Shown: positions 1-7,981 of the stretch, piece by piece
Position numbering within the stretch: position 1 is the stretch's first letter
How the letters are laid out: each line of letters begins with the position of its first letter
Origin: Synechococcus sp. AG-679-D13
Lineage (GTDB): Bacteria > Cyanobacteriota > Cyanobacteriia > PCC-6307 > Cyanobiaceae
Length of the DNA stretch: 47,827 nucleotides
Assembly (NCBI GenBank): GCA_003210735.1
Contig: QCUM01000014.1
Location: 1-47,827, forward strand
Reading direction: 5' to 3'
Translations under genes and position numbers: made by a program
Notes under the pieces: model-generated
The model's input: the letters and a program-made list of their open reading frames with translations, nothing else
What the model was told of the DNA's origin: nothing
The model's database searches: none

Positions 1-1
1 C

Positions 2-502
2 CGCAGTGAGACCCGTGGTGTCGGGGGGATTTTTTACGACTATCAGGACTCCCAGGGTGTTCTTTACAAAGGTCAGGATCCGAGTGGACCCGCCGCTCGC
101 GTGTCAGCGGATCTCGGCCCGCGGCCCCTTGGATGGGAACAGTTGTTTGCCCTTGGCCAAGCCAATGGCAGGGCCTTTTTGCCGTCGTACGCCCCCATCG
201 TTGAGAAGCGCCATCCGATCGCCTACGGCGACCGGGAGCGTCAGTTCCAGCTATACCGCCGTGGTCGTTACGTCGAATTCAATCTTGTCTGGGATCGCGG
301 CACGATCTTCGGTCTCCAGACCAACGGTCGAACTGAGTCGATCTTGATGTCTCTGCCGCCCATGGTGCGTTGGGAATACGGTTACAGCGCTGATGCCGGC
401 TCCCGGGAGGCTCTGCTGACCGAGCTGTTCACCAAGCCGCAGGATTGGCTGAACGACTCCGGCCTTGATGACCGTTGCCGCCCCCATGGGGCGATCAACT
501 GA
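2..502 (+). CDS. hemF: Oxygen-dependent coproporphyrinogen III oxidase, C-terminal part
   Basis: The reading frame is open from the window edge and ends in TGA, so the 5' part of the gene lies outside. The visible 166 residues contain RGVGGIFYD near the start, [13 protein letters not shown], a run of conserved aromatic and Arg residues ([21 protein letters not shown]) split over about residues 80-102, and [12 protein letters not shown], all typical of aerobic HemF. The enzyme decarboxylates coproporphyrinogen III to protoporphyrinogen IX in heme and chlorophyll synthesis, in the cytoplasm. It also feeds the heme from which bilins are made. The 3' end overlaps the convergent next gene by 8 nt. 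Identification is firm; only the truncation limits it. Confidence 0.93.
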   Translation, partial: RSETRGVGGIFYDYQDSQGVLYKGQDPSGPAARVSADLGPRPLGWEQLFALGQANGRAFLPSYAPIVEKRHPIAYGDRERQFQLYRRGRYVEFNLVWDRGTIFGLQTNGRTESILMSLPPMVRWEYGYSADAGSREALLTELFTKPQDWLNDSGLDDRCRPHGAIN

Positions 503-1322
503 CGCCCTTCACCAGGGCATCCACAACCCGCTCGGCCAGGCAGTTCACCGTTTGTGAGCGTGTCGCCTGGTCGCGCAGTTTGTCTTCCAGGGGTGGCTCG
601 AGCATGGCCATTTCAAGAATGCCGATCCCCCGCCGAGGACCTCCCAGGCCGCCTCTGAAGTTTCTGGGAAAACGCCCGAAGGCTTGCCCAAGACTTTCAT
701 CCAAGCTGTTGAGTGGTCGGTTGATGGCGGGGATCAGGCCCGAGCCGAACCCGTGAGGGCGGTAGGCATCGAAATGAATCTCCAGGATGTATTCCCCACG
801 GGCGGACCATGCCTTGGCTCTGGACCAGTTGGTTCCTGGATTGTCGTCATCGAGGATGGTGATTGACGGTGGGGTGTAGGAGCGGATGGTCAGCCCTCGG
901 GATGTCCCCAGACGCACCACCGCTGCCTGAACCTGTCGGTTCCAGAACAGTTCGTCGCGGATCCCGGCCTGCATCGGCGGCAGTCGGCGTTTGTCCACCG
1001 CGTAGCCGGGAGTGCCTGAGCTGCCGGTCCCCTGGGAGTCGGCATGGCCTGCCATCACCACGATCGACAGATTTGCAGCGGCTTTGGTCCGTCCGATCCA
1101 GCGTCCGGGCATTTTGGTGCGAGGGCCGAGCAGCGGGTCCGGGTTGGCAGGAGCAGGACAGGCGGCTGATAAAGCCGGTTTGGTTTGCTGCGTGGGCGCG
1201 GGTGTGCCGAGCCAGTTGCGCTGTTCAGCCGCTTTGGTCATCGCGAGCGGTACTAGGGATAGCCCTGTGATGACGACCCCTATGGCAAAGCGATGCCGTT
1301 GAACCCCGGCTGACAGACCCAT
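495..1322 (-). CDS. Secreted N-acetylmuramoyl-L-alanine amidase-like protein
   Basis: 275 residues. A hydrophobic segment at about residues 12-31 followed by Ala-rich sequence looks like a signal peptide, so the protein is probably periplasmic. The core has [11 protein letters not shown] around residue 90 and EIHFDAY around residue 180. These fit the first zinc-binding His and the later (I)H-A/D motif of Amidase_3-type murein amidases, which cut the amide bond between muramic acid and the peptide stem. The first Met is used as start; it lies 3 nt after the end of the upstream CCB1-like gene, so the two may be co-transcribed. The family match rests on motifs only and the catalytic Glu was not placed with certainty. 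Confidence 0.6.
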   Translation of the reverse strand: MGLSAGVQRHRFAIGVVITGLSLVPLAMTKAAEQRNWLGTPAPTQQTKPALSAACPAPANPDPLLGPRTKMPGRWIGRTKAAANLSIVVMAGHADSQGTGSSGTPGYAVDKRRLPPMQAGIRDELFWNRQVQAAVVRLGTSRGLTIRSYTPPSITILDDDNPGTNWSRAKAWSARGEYILEIHFDAYRPHGFGSGLIPAINRPLNSLDESLGQAFGRFPRNFRGGLGGPRRGIGILEMAMLEPPLEDKLRDQATRSQTVNCLAERVVDALVKGVS

Positions 1323-1325
1323 GGT

Positions 1326-1883
1326 TCAGATCGGAGATGACAGCAGAGATCCATCGCTGGACAGTTCGAGCGACTCCGACAGCTCCAGTTCAATGGCGAT
1401 CAATTCGTCGCGATGGGCTCGAAGCCGCAGATTGCTGCCTTCCATTGCTGCGGAGGTTTCCAGAAGCCGCAGCTCAAGCGCTTCGGTGCGGGCTGATCGA
1501 CGGGTGTAAATCCATCCTGCTGCAGGTCCGATCAGCACAAGTGCCAGAGGCCACCACTGGAGTTGCGGTGCCAGTTGCCGCAGCACCAACCCGAAGCAGC
1601 TGCCACCGATTGCCGCCAGAGCTGAAAGCAGCACTGCCAGGGGGCGACTGGCTGTCACCTCTCCGCGGAAGCGAAGAACCTGGCGCTCTGCGTCGCCGCC
1701 GTCGCGGCTCCAGCCGCGCTGTTCCAGCCAGCTGCTGATGCCATTGAGCACCTCGAGTGGTGGTCGGGGAGAGTGCACATCCACAACAGTGGTTCGGTCC
1801 TTGCTGGCGGCCCGCAGAAAAAAAACGAGGCCAATGGCCAGCAGAACCGTGAGCAACAGTGTGGACTGGAAGCCCGATGGCAT
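1326..1883 (-). CDS. CCB1-like cofactor assembly of complex C protein (DUF3529-type)
   Basis: 185 residues with a single N-terminal membrane helix (about residues 8-24), a soluble stretch with an SSWLEQRGW-like segment, and two closely spaced membrane helices (about residues 80-125, containing WWPLALVLIGPAAG) followed by RRSARTEALELRLLE. This layout matches the cyanobacterial homologues of chloroplast CCB1, which help attach heme ci covalently to cytochrome b6. The protein should sit in the thylakoid membrane. It is followed 3 nt later by the amidase-like gene on the same strand. Assignment is by overall pattern; CCB2/CCB4-type proteins have similar length and are the main alternative. Confidence 0.6.
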   Translation of the reverse strand: MPSGFQSTLLLTVLLAIGLVFFLRAASKDRTTVVDVHSPRPPLEVLNGISSWLEQRGWSRDGGDAERQVLRFRGEVTASRPLAVLLSALAAIGGSCFGLVLRQLAPQLQWWPLALVLIGPAAGWIYTRRSARTEALELRLLETSAAMEGSNLRLRAHRDELIAIELELSESLELSSDGSLLSSPI

Positions 1884-1930
1884 TGGGCAGCGACGGTGAG
1901 TGCAGCTTTTCTAGGCCGGCCGCCGCCGTT

Positions 1931-2314
1931 CTAGTTCAGCACCAATCGATGAGATTCCAGCCAGCTGTGCCAGGGCTGCATCAGTTTTTCGGCCTGCCCG
2001 CGGGCATCGGCCTGGAGATGGAGCATGCGCCGTGGGCGTCCCCGGCTGGGGCAGCGCTGGGGATAGGAGCTGATGGATCCTTGCTGCTCGAGGAAATCCA
2101 GTGCCTGTTGAAGCACGGTCTCCGACAGTCTCAGCTGGGGCTCCTCACGCAGCAGCTTCTGCATCAGACCAGACGGATAGTTGTCGTCCTTCAGAAGGCA
2201 TTCGAGCACCCAGCACACGGCCAGTTCCAGATCCAGGAACTGCGGCGGTGGTTGTTGGAAGTACTGCTCGATATCAGCCAGGCAGGCGCGGGAGGGTTTG
2301 CGACGGGAGAACAC
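1931..2314 (-). CDS. PadR-like winged-helix transcriptional regulator
   Basis: 127 residues from a GTG start. The frame stays open upstream to 2431, but that would overlap the divergent RNase D-like gene and run through a palindrome, so the GTG at 2314 with an AAGGGAAG stretch about 10 nt upstream is preferred. VCWVLECLLKDDNYPSGLM, then LSETVLQQALDFLEQQG and a GRPRR wing near residue 100, resemble the PadR layout (short helix bundle, recognition helix, 'GRPRKYYxLT' wing). It would act as a cytoplasmic DNA-binding repressor. The target is unknown; the palindrome at 2346-2360 is an obvious candidate site. Moderate confidence in the family, none in the ligand. Confidence 0.55.
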   Translation of the reverse strand: MFSRRKPSRACLADIEQYFQQPPPQFLDLELAVCWVLECLLKDDNYPSGLMQKLLREEPQLRLSETVLQQALDFLEQQGSISSYPQRCPSRGRPRRMLHLQADARGQAEKLMQPWHSWLESHRLVLN

Positions 2315-2345
2315 AGCGGCAGGGACGCTTCCCTTATCTAAGGCG

Positions 2346-2360
2346 ATCTCATTTTGAGAT
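2346..2360. promoter_or_regulatory. Palindromic candidate operator between divergent genes
   Basis: ATCTCA-TTT-TGAGAT is a perfect inverted repeat (6-3-6). It lies between the PadR-like regulator gene (start 2314, minus) and the RNase D-like gene (start 2430, plus), where an autoregulatory operator would be expected. Binding is inferred from position only. Confidence 0.4.
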
Positions 2361-2429
2361 TCAAGGGGGAAGTGTGAGGTTTTTGGCGGCGGTGGCGATT
2401 CACACTGTCTCGGTATCAGGTTCGACGTC

Positions 2430-3074
2430 ATGGCTGATCCCCGCCCCGCTCCCGCTGAGTTCGCCGTTTTTGATGGGGATCTCGATGCCGACTGGACTGA
2501 GCGCTACATGAAGACGTCCCGCCTGGCGGTCGATACCGAAGCGATGGGATTGATTCACGGCCGTGATCGGCTTTGTCTGGTGCAGATCGCCGATGCAGAG
2601 GATCGGGTGAGTTGTGTGCGCATCGGCCTGGGGCAGAGCGAGGCACCCAATCTGCAACGGCTGATGGAAGCGCAGGCTGTCGAGAAGGTCTTTCATTTCG
2701 CCCGGTTTGATGTGGCTGCCCTCGCCAGTGGCCTGGGGCTCGCCGTGAACCCTCTGTTCTGCACCAAAGGGGGAAGCCGTCTGGGACGCACCTACACCCC
2801 TCGCCATGGTCTGAAGGATCTGGTGATGGAGCTCGTGGGGGTTGAGCTCGACAAGGGAGCCCAGAGCAGCGATTGGGGCCGGGTCGACGAACTCACGGAT
2901 GTGCAGCTGGCCTATGCCGCCAATGACGGGCGGTATCTGCTGCCTGCCCGTGAGCGGCTCGAAACGATGTTGCGGCGCGAGGGTCGTTGGGATCTTGCGC
3001 TGCGCTGTTTCCAATGCATTCCTGTGATGTCCGAACTGGATCGGTTGCGTTTCCATCAGACCTTCGAGCATTGA
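2430..3074 (+). CDS. rnd: Ribonuclease D-like 3'-5' exonuclease
   Basis: 214 residues, a single DEDD exonuclease domain without the HRDC domains of longer E. coli RNase D; such short forms are usual in cyanobacteria. Motif ExoI is AVDTEAMGL (Asp, Glu) near residue 35, ExoII is FHFARFDV near residue 88, and ExoIII is YAANDGRYL near residue 165, giving the DEDDy catalytic set with two metal ions. RNase D-type enzymes trim the 3' ends of tRNA and other small RNAs in the cytoplasm. It is divergent from the PadR-like gene, with a palindrome between them. The family is clear; the natural RNA substrate is not. Confidence 0.85.
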   Translation: MADPRPAPAEFAVFDGDLDADWTERYMKTSRLAVDTEAMGLIHGRDRLCLVQIADAEDRVSCVRIGLGQSEAPNLQRLMEAQAVEKVFHFARFDVAALASGLGLAVNPLFCTKGGSRLGRTYTPRHGLKDLVMELVGVELDKGAQSSDWGRVDELTDVQLAYAANDGRYLLPARERLETMLRREGRWDLALRCFQCIPVMSELDRLRFHQTFEH

Positions 3075-3095
3075 TCGGGCGCCGCTGCATCCGCT

Positions 3096-3365
3096 TCAGT
3101 CTTCGATGATGAAATTGCCGTCGCCTTCGCTGACGCTCAGCAGGGAGTTCAACCGTTCGGGGTTGTCGGCATTGCTTTCATCGCTGTCGTTATCGAGGGC
3201 ATCCAGCAGGGATTGCGCCATGGCGCGACGCCCTTCGACATCTCGGCGTCCTTCGCGGGCTGCGGCCTGATCCACGCGACGGCGGGCACTGGCCAAGCTG
3301 ATGCTGAGGCGGGTGGCGAGCTGGGCACAGAGCTTGACGTAATTCTGGTCTTGGATGGCAGCCAT
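3096..3365 (-). CDS. Conserved-looking hypothetical protein with acidic C-terminus
   Basis: 89 residues from the ATG at 3365; an upstream in-frame start would add 19 residues that look like spurious Cys/Trp-rich sequence. The N-terminal half is predicted helical and basic (SISLASARRRVDQAAAREG), the C-terminal half is rich in Asp, Glu and Ser and ends in GNFIIED. No domain is recognised. It lies just after the LpxB-like gene on the same strand (19 nt), so co-transcription is likely. Function unknown. Confidence 0.6.
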   Translation of the reverse strand: MAAIQDQNYVKLCAQLATRLSISLASARRRVDQAAAREGRRDVEGRRAMAQSLLDALDNDSDESNADNPERLNSLLSVSEGDGNFIIED

Positions 3366-3384
3366 GGATCGCTTCAGCAGACCT

Positions 3385-4596
3385 TCAGTATCCGTGCAGC
3401 CGTTCCAGCACCAGTTCCGCAAGCCGAGCGCTACCCCCGGGGCGACCCATTCGGCTGCGGCCGATTGCGGAGAGTTTCTGGCACAACTCCGGCGAAGTCA
3501 GCAGGGTTTCCAGGCGTTCACGTAGGTCCGCTCCACTGGAACAGGGCCTCACCGCTCCTCCCAGCAGTCGGGCCTGACGCAGCGCGAAGGGCTTATGAAA
3601 CTGTGGTCCAGGTCCCGGCAGCGAAAGAGCTGGGATGCCTAAACCCACCAGCTGTTCCGTGGCCGTTCCAGCTGTGGCCAGGCCAACTTCGGACCAACCG
3701 GCCCATTGGGTGAATTGGTTCCTTCCCAGGATCACCAGCAGTGGTCCACGCACCCAGCAGGCTTCTGCGCCGAGTTGATCCGAAGGGGGTAAGCCGCGCC
3801 GGAAGCCTAGTTTCTTCAGGATCGGCTCCGTTTGTTCCGGTGAGGGCTGGGTCCCCAGGGCAAGGAGCACAGCCAGTGGTGTGCTGTTGCTCAGCGGTGT
3901 GATGGCCGCCAGCAAACGTTCCAGGTTGCGGCAGGCCTCCGGCATGCGACTGCCGCACAGCAGCAACACGCGCCGGCAGCGCTGCAGGCTTGCTGGCGGT
4001 GGAGCCGTCTTCAGGCCATCCATCATCGGGTTTCCTGCAGCCAGGGCTGGGATGCCCAGGCGCTTCAGGCCCCGTGCGGTGAGTGCATCGCGCATGGCAA
4101 CGAGGCGGCAGCGTCGGTGACGCATCAGCATCCATTCCCATGGATCCCACTCGCTGCCTTTGCAACGGTGATATCGGTCGCTCAGTTGGCGTCCAGGCCC
4201 GCTGCGCCAGGTGTAGTCACTTTTCGGTGTGCCAATAAATCCATAGCGGGCACCGCTGCCCCAGGCCATCAGCAGTGGCAGTAGATCTCCCACGGCCAGA
4301 ACGGTGGCTCCTCGTCGGGCCCGCTGACGCACCAGGCGCCACTGCCGCCAGCTGAGCAGGGGAAGCCCCGCACCAATGTCTGCCATCAGACCGCGCAGGC
4401 TTTGATTGCTGAACCCGCCACTGGGCAGTGCTGCTCCAGGCCCGATTCGGGTCAGCCACCCGGCTTGCGTGGCTGCCTCAAAAGCACTTCCAATGCCCAC
4501 CAGTGGGAGCACTTCGAGCCGGGGACGGGGGTGGTGGGTTCGCAGTTGTTCGAGAACGCGCAGGGCGATCAGGTCTTCCCCGTGACCATTGCTCAA
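3385..4596 (-). CDS. Lipid-A-disaccharide synthase-related glycosyltransferase
   Basis: About 400 residues. LSNGHGEDLIALRVL at the N-terminus is the hallmark of the LpxB-related family of cyanobacteria, followed by GIGSAFE, VLAVGDLLPLL, GTPKSDYTW and, in the second half, LLLCGSRMPEA and TAGTATEQLVGLGIPALSLPG, a GT-B-type nucleotide-sugar site. These proteins are related to the enzyme that couples two acyl-glucosamines in lipid A; their own substrate is not known. The frame is open far upstream, through the complement of tRNA-Cys, with no ATG or GTG between the tRNA and the conserved start. The TTG at 4596 is chosen, which trims part of the first beta strand, so the true start may be a rarer codon a little upstream. 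Confidence 0.72.
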   Translation of the reverse strand: MSNGHGEDLIALRVLEQLRTHHPRPRLEVLPLVGIGSAFEAATQAGWLTRIGPGAALPSGGFSNQSLRGLMADIGAGLPLLSWRQWRLVRQRARRGATVLAVGDLLPLLMAWGSGARYGFIGTPKSDYTWRSGPGRQLSDRYHRCKGSEWDPWEWMLMRHRRCRLVAMRDALTARGLKRLGIPALAAGNPMMDGLKTAPPPASLQRCRRVLLLCGSRMPEACRNLERLLAAITPLSNSTPLAVLLALGTQPSPEQTEPILKKLGFRRGLPPSDQLGAEACWVRGPLLVILGRNQFTQWAGWSEVGLATAGTATEQLVGLGIPALSLPGPGPQFHKPFALRQARLLGGAVRPCSSGADLRERLETLLTSPELCQKLSAIGRSRMGRPGGSARLAELVLERLHGY

Positions 4597-4659
4597 AACC
4601 AGTAGGGAAGGCCCGTCTCGGCTGATACGATCCTGCTTAGGGAATGAGAGTTCCCCCCC

Positions 4660-4730
4660 GGCGGCATGGCCAAGTGGTAAGGCAGAGGATTGCAAATCCT
4701 TTATCCCCAGTTCGAATCTGGGTGCCGCCT
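4660..4730 (+). tRNA. trnC: tRNA-Cys (GCA)
   Basis: 71 nt cloverleaf. The acceptor GGCGGCA (4660-4666) pairs with TGCCGCC (4723-4729), with T as discriminator. The D arm contains CAAGTGGTAAGGC, the anticodon stem is GAGGA/TCCTT with loop TTGCAAA (anticodon GCA at 4692-4694), and the T arm is CCCAG-TTCGAAT-CTGGG. No CCA is encoded. It lies antisense to the open upstream extension of the LpxB-like gene, which shows that this extension is not coding. Confidence 0.97.
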
Positions 4731-4888
4731 TCTGAAGATCGTTCCAGCTTCTCGAGTTGTTCTGCTTGCGGCTGGGATTTGTTGGCAACAGCACAGGTGA
4801 ACTCTGGGCGTTAGTCGCCTTGATCGAATCAGTCTCCCAAATGCACGACGTTCAACGCTGATCTTCTGGCCGCTGCCCCAGCTTGCAA

Positions 4889-5044
4889 TCAGTAATCACT
4901 GTCGGCAACGCACATTCCCATGCAACGGATTCCATTGCTTGAGGTGCGTTGGCAGTGCTCACAGAGAACCTTCTCTTCTGTCTGGCTGGCTTCGGGCTGC
5001 GCCAAATCGGTGCCCAGCCCAGCTGTCGATGATTCGGCCACCAT
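4889..5044 (-). CDS. Small Cys-rich protein of marine picocyanobacteria
   Basis: 51 residues from an ATG at 5044. The first half is acidic and flexible; the second half is LCEHCQRTSSNGIRCMGMC followed by VADSDY at the very end. CxxC near residue 29 and CxxxC near residue 42 could bind a metal such as zinc, or be redox active. From memory, short proteins with this same C-terminal signature are common in Synechococcus and Prochlorococcus; that is recollection, not a search. It lies alone between tRNA-Cys and the divergent aldo/keto reductase gene (25 nt gap), so the two may share a control region. Function unknown. Confidence 0.75.
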   Translation of the reverse strand: MVAESSTAGLGTDLAQPEASQTEEKVLCEHCQRTSSNGIRCMGMCVADSDY

Positions 5045-5068
5045 GGACCCCTTGTTGATGAGGAGATC

Positions 5069-6052
5069 ATGGCTGCCAGTGGCGGTGGTCCGTTGAACGG
5101 CATTGGATTCGGGACTTGGGCCTGGGGGAATCAGCTGATTTGGGGGTATGAACCACAGCGGGATGATGCTGTTCTGGAGGCCACATTCCGTCAGGCGCTT
5201 TCATCGGGCCTGACTCTTGTCGATACAGCCGATTCCTATGGCACCGGTCGGTTGAATGGCCGCAGTGAGCTTCTTCTGGGTCGTTTCACCGCAGCCCTGC
5301 CGGCGCCGTGCCGCGCTGAGCTTTGCATCGCTTCAAAACTGGCACCTTTCCCCTGGCGTCTCGGGCGCAGGGGGATGGACCGTGCTCTTCAAGCCAGTCA
5401 GGAACGTCTGCAGGGATGTTTGAAGAGGGTTCAACTTCACTGGAGCACCGCCCGTTATGCCCCCTGGCAGGAGGCGGCCTTGCTGGATGGTTTGGCGGAT
5501 CGCGTTCAGGACGGGACCGTGGCTGAGCTGGGGGTTTCGAATGTCGGCCCCCAGCGGCTGCTTTGGATGCACGAGCGGCTCGCGAAAAGATCTGTTCGTT
5601 TGAGCAGTGTGCAGGTGCAGTTTTCGTTGCTCGCACCTGGAGAGCGTTCTGGAGAGGCTCTCGTCAAAATCTGCAGAGAGCGAGACATCGAGGTGCTGGC
5701 CTACAGCCCCCTGGCTTTCGGAGTGCTCTCGCAAAAACCGGGTGCTGATTTCTCCACTGGAACGGCTTTGCGGCGGCGGATCGTCCGTCGCCTACTTCCC
5801 GCCAGTGATGGCTTGCGGCAGGAGATGCAGGAGATTGCTGACCGGCGTTCTGTGTCGATGGTTCAGGTGGCGCTGAACTGGTGTCGCGCCAAGGGAACAA
5901 CCCCGATTCCCGGTTTGCGGTCACCTCAGCAGGCACAGGATGTGGCTGCTGCTCTGGATTGGACGCTTCTTCCCGAGGAGGTTGAACGACTCGATCGACA
6001 ACGGGAGCGATGCCCTGTTCGAATGCCGGCGAATCCCTTTCAGAGCAGTTGA
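5069..6052 (+). CDS. Aldo/keto reductase family oxidoreductase
   Basis: 327 residues, normal for the family. IGFGTWAWG opens the TIM barrel; LVDTADSYGTG (about residues 50-60) supplies the catalytic Asp and Tyr, IASKLAPFPW the Lys, and QLHWSTARY the His. LGVSNVGPQRL, VQVQFSLL and later TTPIPGLRSPQQA (near residue 280) form the NADPH site typical of these enzymes. It reduces an aldehyde or ketone with NADPH in the cytoplasm; the substrate cannot be read from sequence. The gene stands alone between a small divergent gene and a convergent hypothetical gene. Confidence 0.88.
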   Translation: MAASGGGPLNGIGFGTWAWGNQLIWGYEPQRDDAVLEATFRQALSSGLTLVDTADSYGTGRLNGRSELLLGRFTAALPAPCRAELCIASKLAPFPWRLGRRGMDRALQASQERLQGCLKRVQLHWSTARYAPWQEAALLDGLADRVQDGTVAELGVSNVGPQRLLWMHERLAKRSVRLSSVQVQFSLLAPGERSGEALVKICRERDIEVLAYSPLAFGVLSQKPGADFSTGTALRRRIVRRLLPASDGLRQEMQEIADRRSVSMVQVALNWCRAKGTTPIPGLRSPQQAQDVAAALDWTLLPEEVERLDRQRERCPVRMPANPFQSS

Positions 6053-6057
6053 GGAGT

Positions 6058-6696
6058 TCAGGCTTCCGCCGCTGTGGGCGGTGTGGGGCTGACCACCACC
6101 GGCAGGCTGTTGGATGGATCCTCCCCATGGAGAGGGATCACTTTTTTGGGAGGTTCAGGGTTGGTTGGAGGCTCAGATGTTTGGGCGGCCTGGTGCTGCT
6201 CGCAAGCCGTGAGGGCTTCCTGCAGCAGGGAGTCAAAGGTGCTCCCAGGCAGACGATGGCGAGCTACTTCCAAGAAAGTGCGCGGCAAGGATTCCCCTGC
6301 TGCGGTGCGCAGGGCAGGGTTGTTCTGCCGGAGTTGTTTCTCTTCCTCCAGAGCACGAAGAAAGCGACGGGTCACATCGCGCTTTGTGCTGGCTTTGATC
6401 AGGGTGTCGCGATCCTCTGGCCCTTGGCTGAGGGACTGCTCCAATTCGCCGATGCGACGTTCAAGGCTTTCCAGCACCTCTTCGGCTTCCTTGCAGATAT
6501 GAGTGAGCTGGCCGTCGGATAGATCCGGCATGTCTGCCACGAAAACTTTCCCGTGGTCCCTGAGGGTGAGAAAAGTCGGACGTGTTGATTGCCTGTGGGC
6601 ACCGGAACGATCGCTAGCACCGATGGGCCGGCGTGGTGGAACGGGTCCAGCAGAGGACCTACGGCGCGTAACGCGCTGTGGTTTATCAAATGGCAT
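6058..6696 (-). CDS. Hypothetical protein with coiled-coil centre
   Basis: 212 residues from the ATG at 6696 (MPFDKPQRVTRRRSS); an earlier in-frame start at 6762 would reach almost to a hairpin and looks less likely. The N-terminus is basic and disordered. The middle (about residues 60-130) is strongly helical and charged (EEVLESLERRIGELEQSL), suggesting a coiled coil. A second helical part (FDSLLQEALTACEQHQAA) is followed by a Pro-rich tail. No known domain is seen. It is transcribed in the same direction as purM upstream, with a hairpin between them. Confidence 0.6.
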   Translation of the reverse strand: MPFDKPQRVTRRRSSAGPVPPRRPIGASDRSGAHRQSTRPTFLTLRDHGKVFVADMPDLSDGQLTHICKEAEEVLESLERRIGELEQSLSQGPEDRDTLIKASTKRDVTRRFLRALEEEKQLRQNNPALRTAAGESLPRTFLEVARHRLPGSTFDSLLQEALTACEQHQAAQTSEPPTNPEPPKKVIPLHGEDPSNSLPVVVSPTPPTAAEA

Positions 6697-6763
6697 CGGA
6701 TTAATTCCAGACGTATCGGCGCTGCGCTCAGGGAAGTTCCCTGATGTGCTTGACAACACCATA

Positions 6764-6802
6764 GGGAAAACCTCGATGCAGATTTTGCATCAGGGTTTTC
6801 CC
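6764..6802. repeat. Long inverted repeat (hairpin) between purM and hypothetical gene
   Basis: GGGAAAACC (6764-6772) and GATGCA (6775-6780) pair with TGCATC (6786-6791) and GGTTTTCCC (6794-6802), leaving a 5-nt loop and a two-base interruption. There is no long T tract on either side, so it is not a classical terminator; it could be a transcription pause or RNA-processing site, or a protein site. A direct repeat of GATGCATTCAGG follows within the next 40 nt. Confidence 0.6.
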
Positions 6803-6834
6803 GTACGAATCCGATGCATTCAGGTCAGATGCAT

Positions 6835-7866
6835 TCAGGAGGGGATTCCCAGCAGGCCCTCTTCGGCCTGGCTCGCCTCAATGGCACCAATCTTCCAGGC
6901 TTCATGCCCAGTCTCCCGGCAAATCGCCAAGGCGGGATCGATGCCTTCGGGAGGTACCACCAGGCAGAAGCCGATTCCAAGATTGAAAGTGTTCCAGAGA
7001 TCGATCTCGGGGATTTCACCAGCGGTCTGGAGCCAATCAAACAGGGCTGGTCTCGGCCAGCTTTCAGGGGTCAAGCGGGCCTGGCAACCATCAGGCAAAC
7101 AACGCGGCAGGTTCTCCGGTAGACCGCCACCTGTGATGTGAGCCATGCCATTCAACGGGATGTTGTTCTTCAGCAGGGCCTGCACCAACGTCGGATAAAG
7201 CTGGGTCGGTTTCAGCAGGTCGTTGATCAAAGAGTGTTGAGCGGGTCCGTAGCGCGTTGATTCATCAGCACCAGCCTTCTCCAGCACATTGCGCACCAGG
7301 CTGAAGCCATTGCTGTGGACTCCGCTGCTGGCCACTCCGATCACGGCATCACCCGCTTGGATGCGGTGGCCGTCGATCAGCTCGCTCTCCTCCACCACCG
7401 CAACGCAGAAGCCGGCGAGGTCGTAACGACCAGCAGGGTAAAAGCCAGGCATCTCGGCGGTTTCACCGCCCAGCAATGCACAGCCGCTGTCGCGGCATCC
7501 ATCAGCGATTCCCTCCACCACCTCCGCCATGGCCTCTGGGCTCAGAGCCCCGGTGGCCATGTAATCGAGGAAAAACAGTGGTGCGGCGCCGGACGTGATC
7601 ACGTCATTCACACACATGGCCACAAGGTCGATGCCGACGCCGTGATGGGCGCGATGGTCCTGCGCTAGTTCGAGCTTTGTGCCGACGCCATCGGTTCCGG
7701 ACACGAGCAGGGGCTGCCGCATTCCACTTGGCAGGCGCATCATTCCTCCAAAGCCCCCTAGGCCTCCAACCACCTCGCTGCGGTGAGTGGCTTCCACGGA
7801 CGCTTTGATCCGTTGAACGAAAGCCCGACCGGCTTCAACGTCCACGCCGGCACTTTTGTAATCCAT
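6835..7866 (-). CDS. purM: Phosphoribosylformylglycinamidine cyclo-ligase (AIR synthetase)
   Basis: 343 residues, full length. It starts with [13 protein letters not shown] and has [16 protein letters not shown] (nucleotide and magnesium site), [44 protein letters not shown] and [13 protein letters not shown], all PurM signatures. It closes the imidazole ring of AIR using ATP in purine synthesis, in the cytoplasm. The start overlaps the frame upstream of rlpA by 2 nt, but the likely rlpA start lies 115 nt away, leaving room for divergent promoters. Confidence 0.97.
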   Translation of the reverse strand: MDYKSAGVDVEAGRAFVQRIKASVEATHRSEVVGGLGGFGGMMRLPSGMRQPLLVSGTDGVGTKLELAQDHRAHHGVGIDLVAMCVNDVITSGAAPLFFLDYMATGALSPEAMAEVVEGIADGCRDSGCALLGGETAEMPGFYPAGRYDLAGFCVAVVEESELIDGHRIQAGDAVIGVASSGVHSNGFSLVRNVLEKAGADESTRYGPAQHSLINDLLKPTQLYPTLVQALLKNNIPLNGMAHITGGGLPENLPRCLPDGCQARLTPESWPRPALFDWLQTAGEIPEIDLWNTFNLGIGFCLVVPPEGIDPALAICRETGHEAWKIGAIEASQAEEGLLGIPS

Positions 7867-7981
7867 GGATCGCTGCGGCTGTTCTGATCCTCCCCCGCCG
7901 CCGGGCTCGTCGTGCCGGATGCAACTTGTCGCTCTCGCGACAAACCCCTACTGTCGCCACGACTTTTTTGGGCCGATCAGC

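Noticed and set aside
4852..5103. 83-codon minus-strand frame spanning the small Cys-rich gene
   Set aside because: The shifted frame from 5044 has the patterned cysteine sequence; this frame looks random and runs into the aldo/keto reductase gene.
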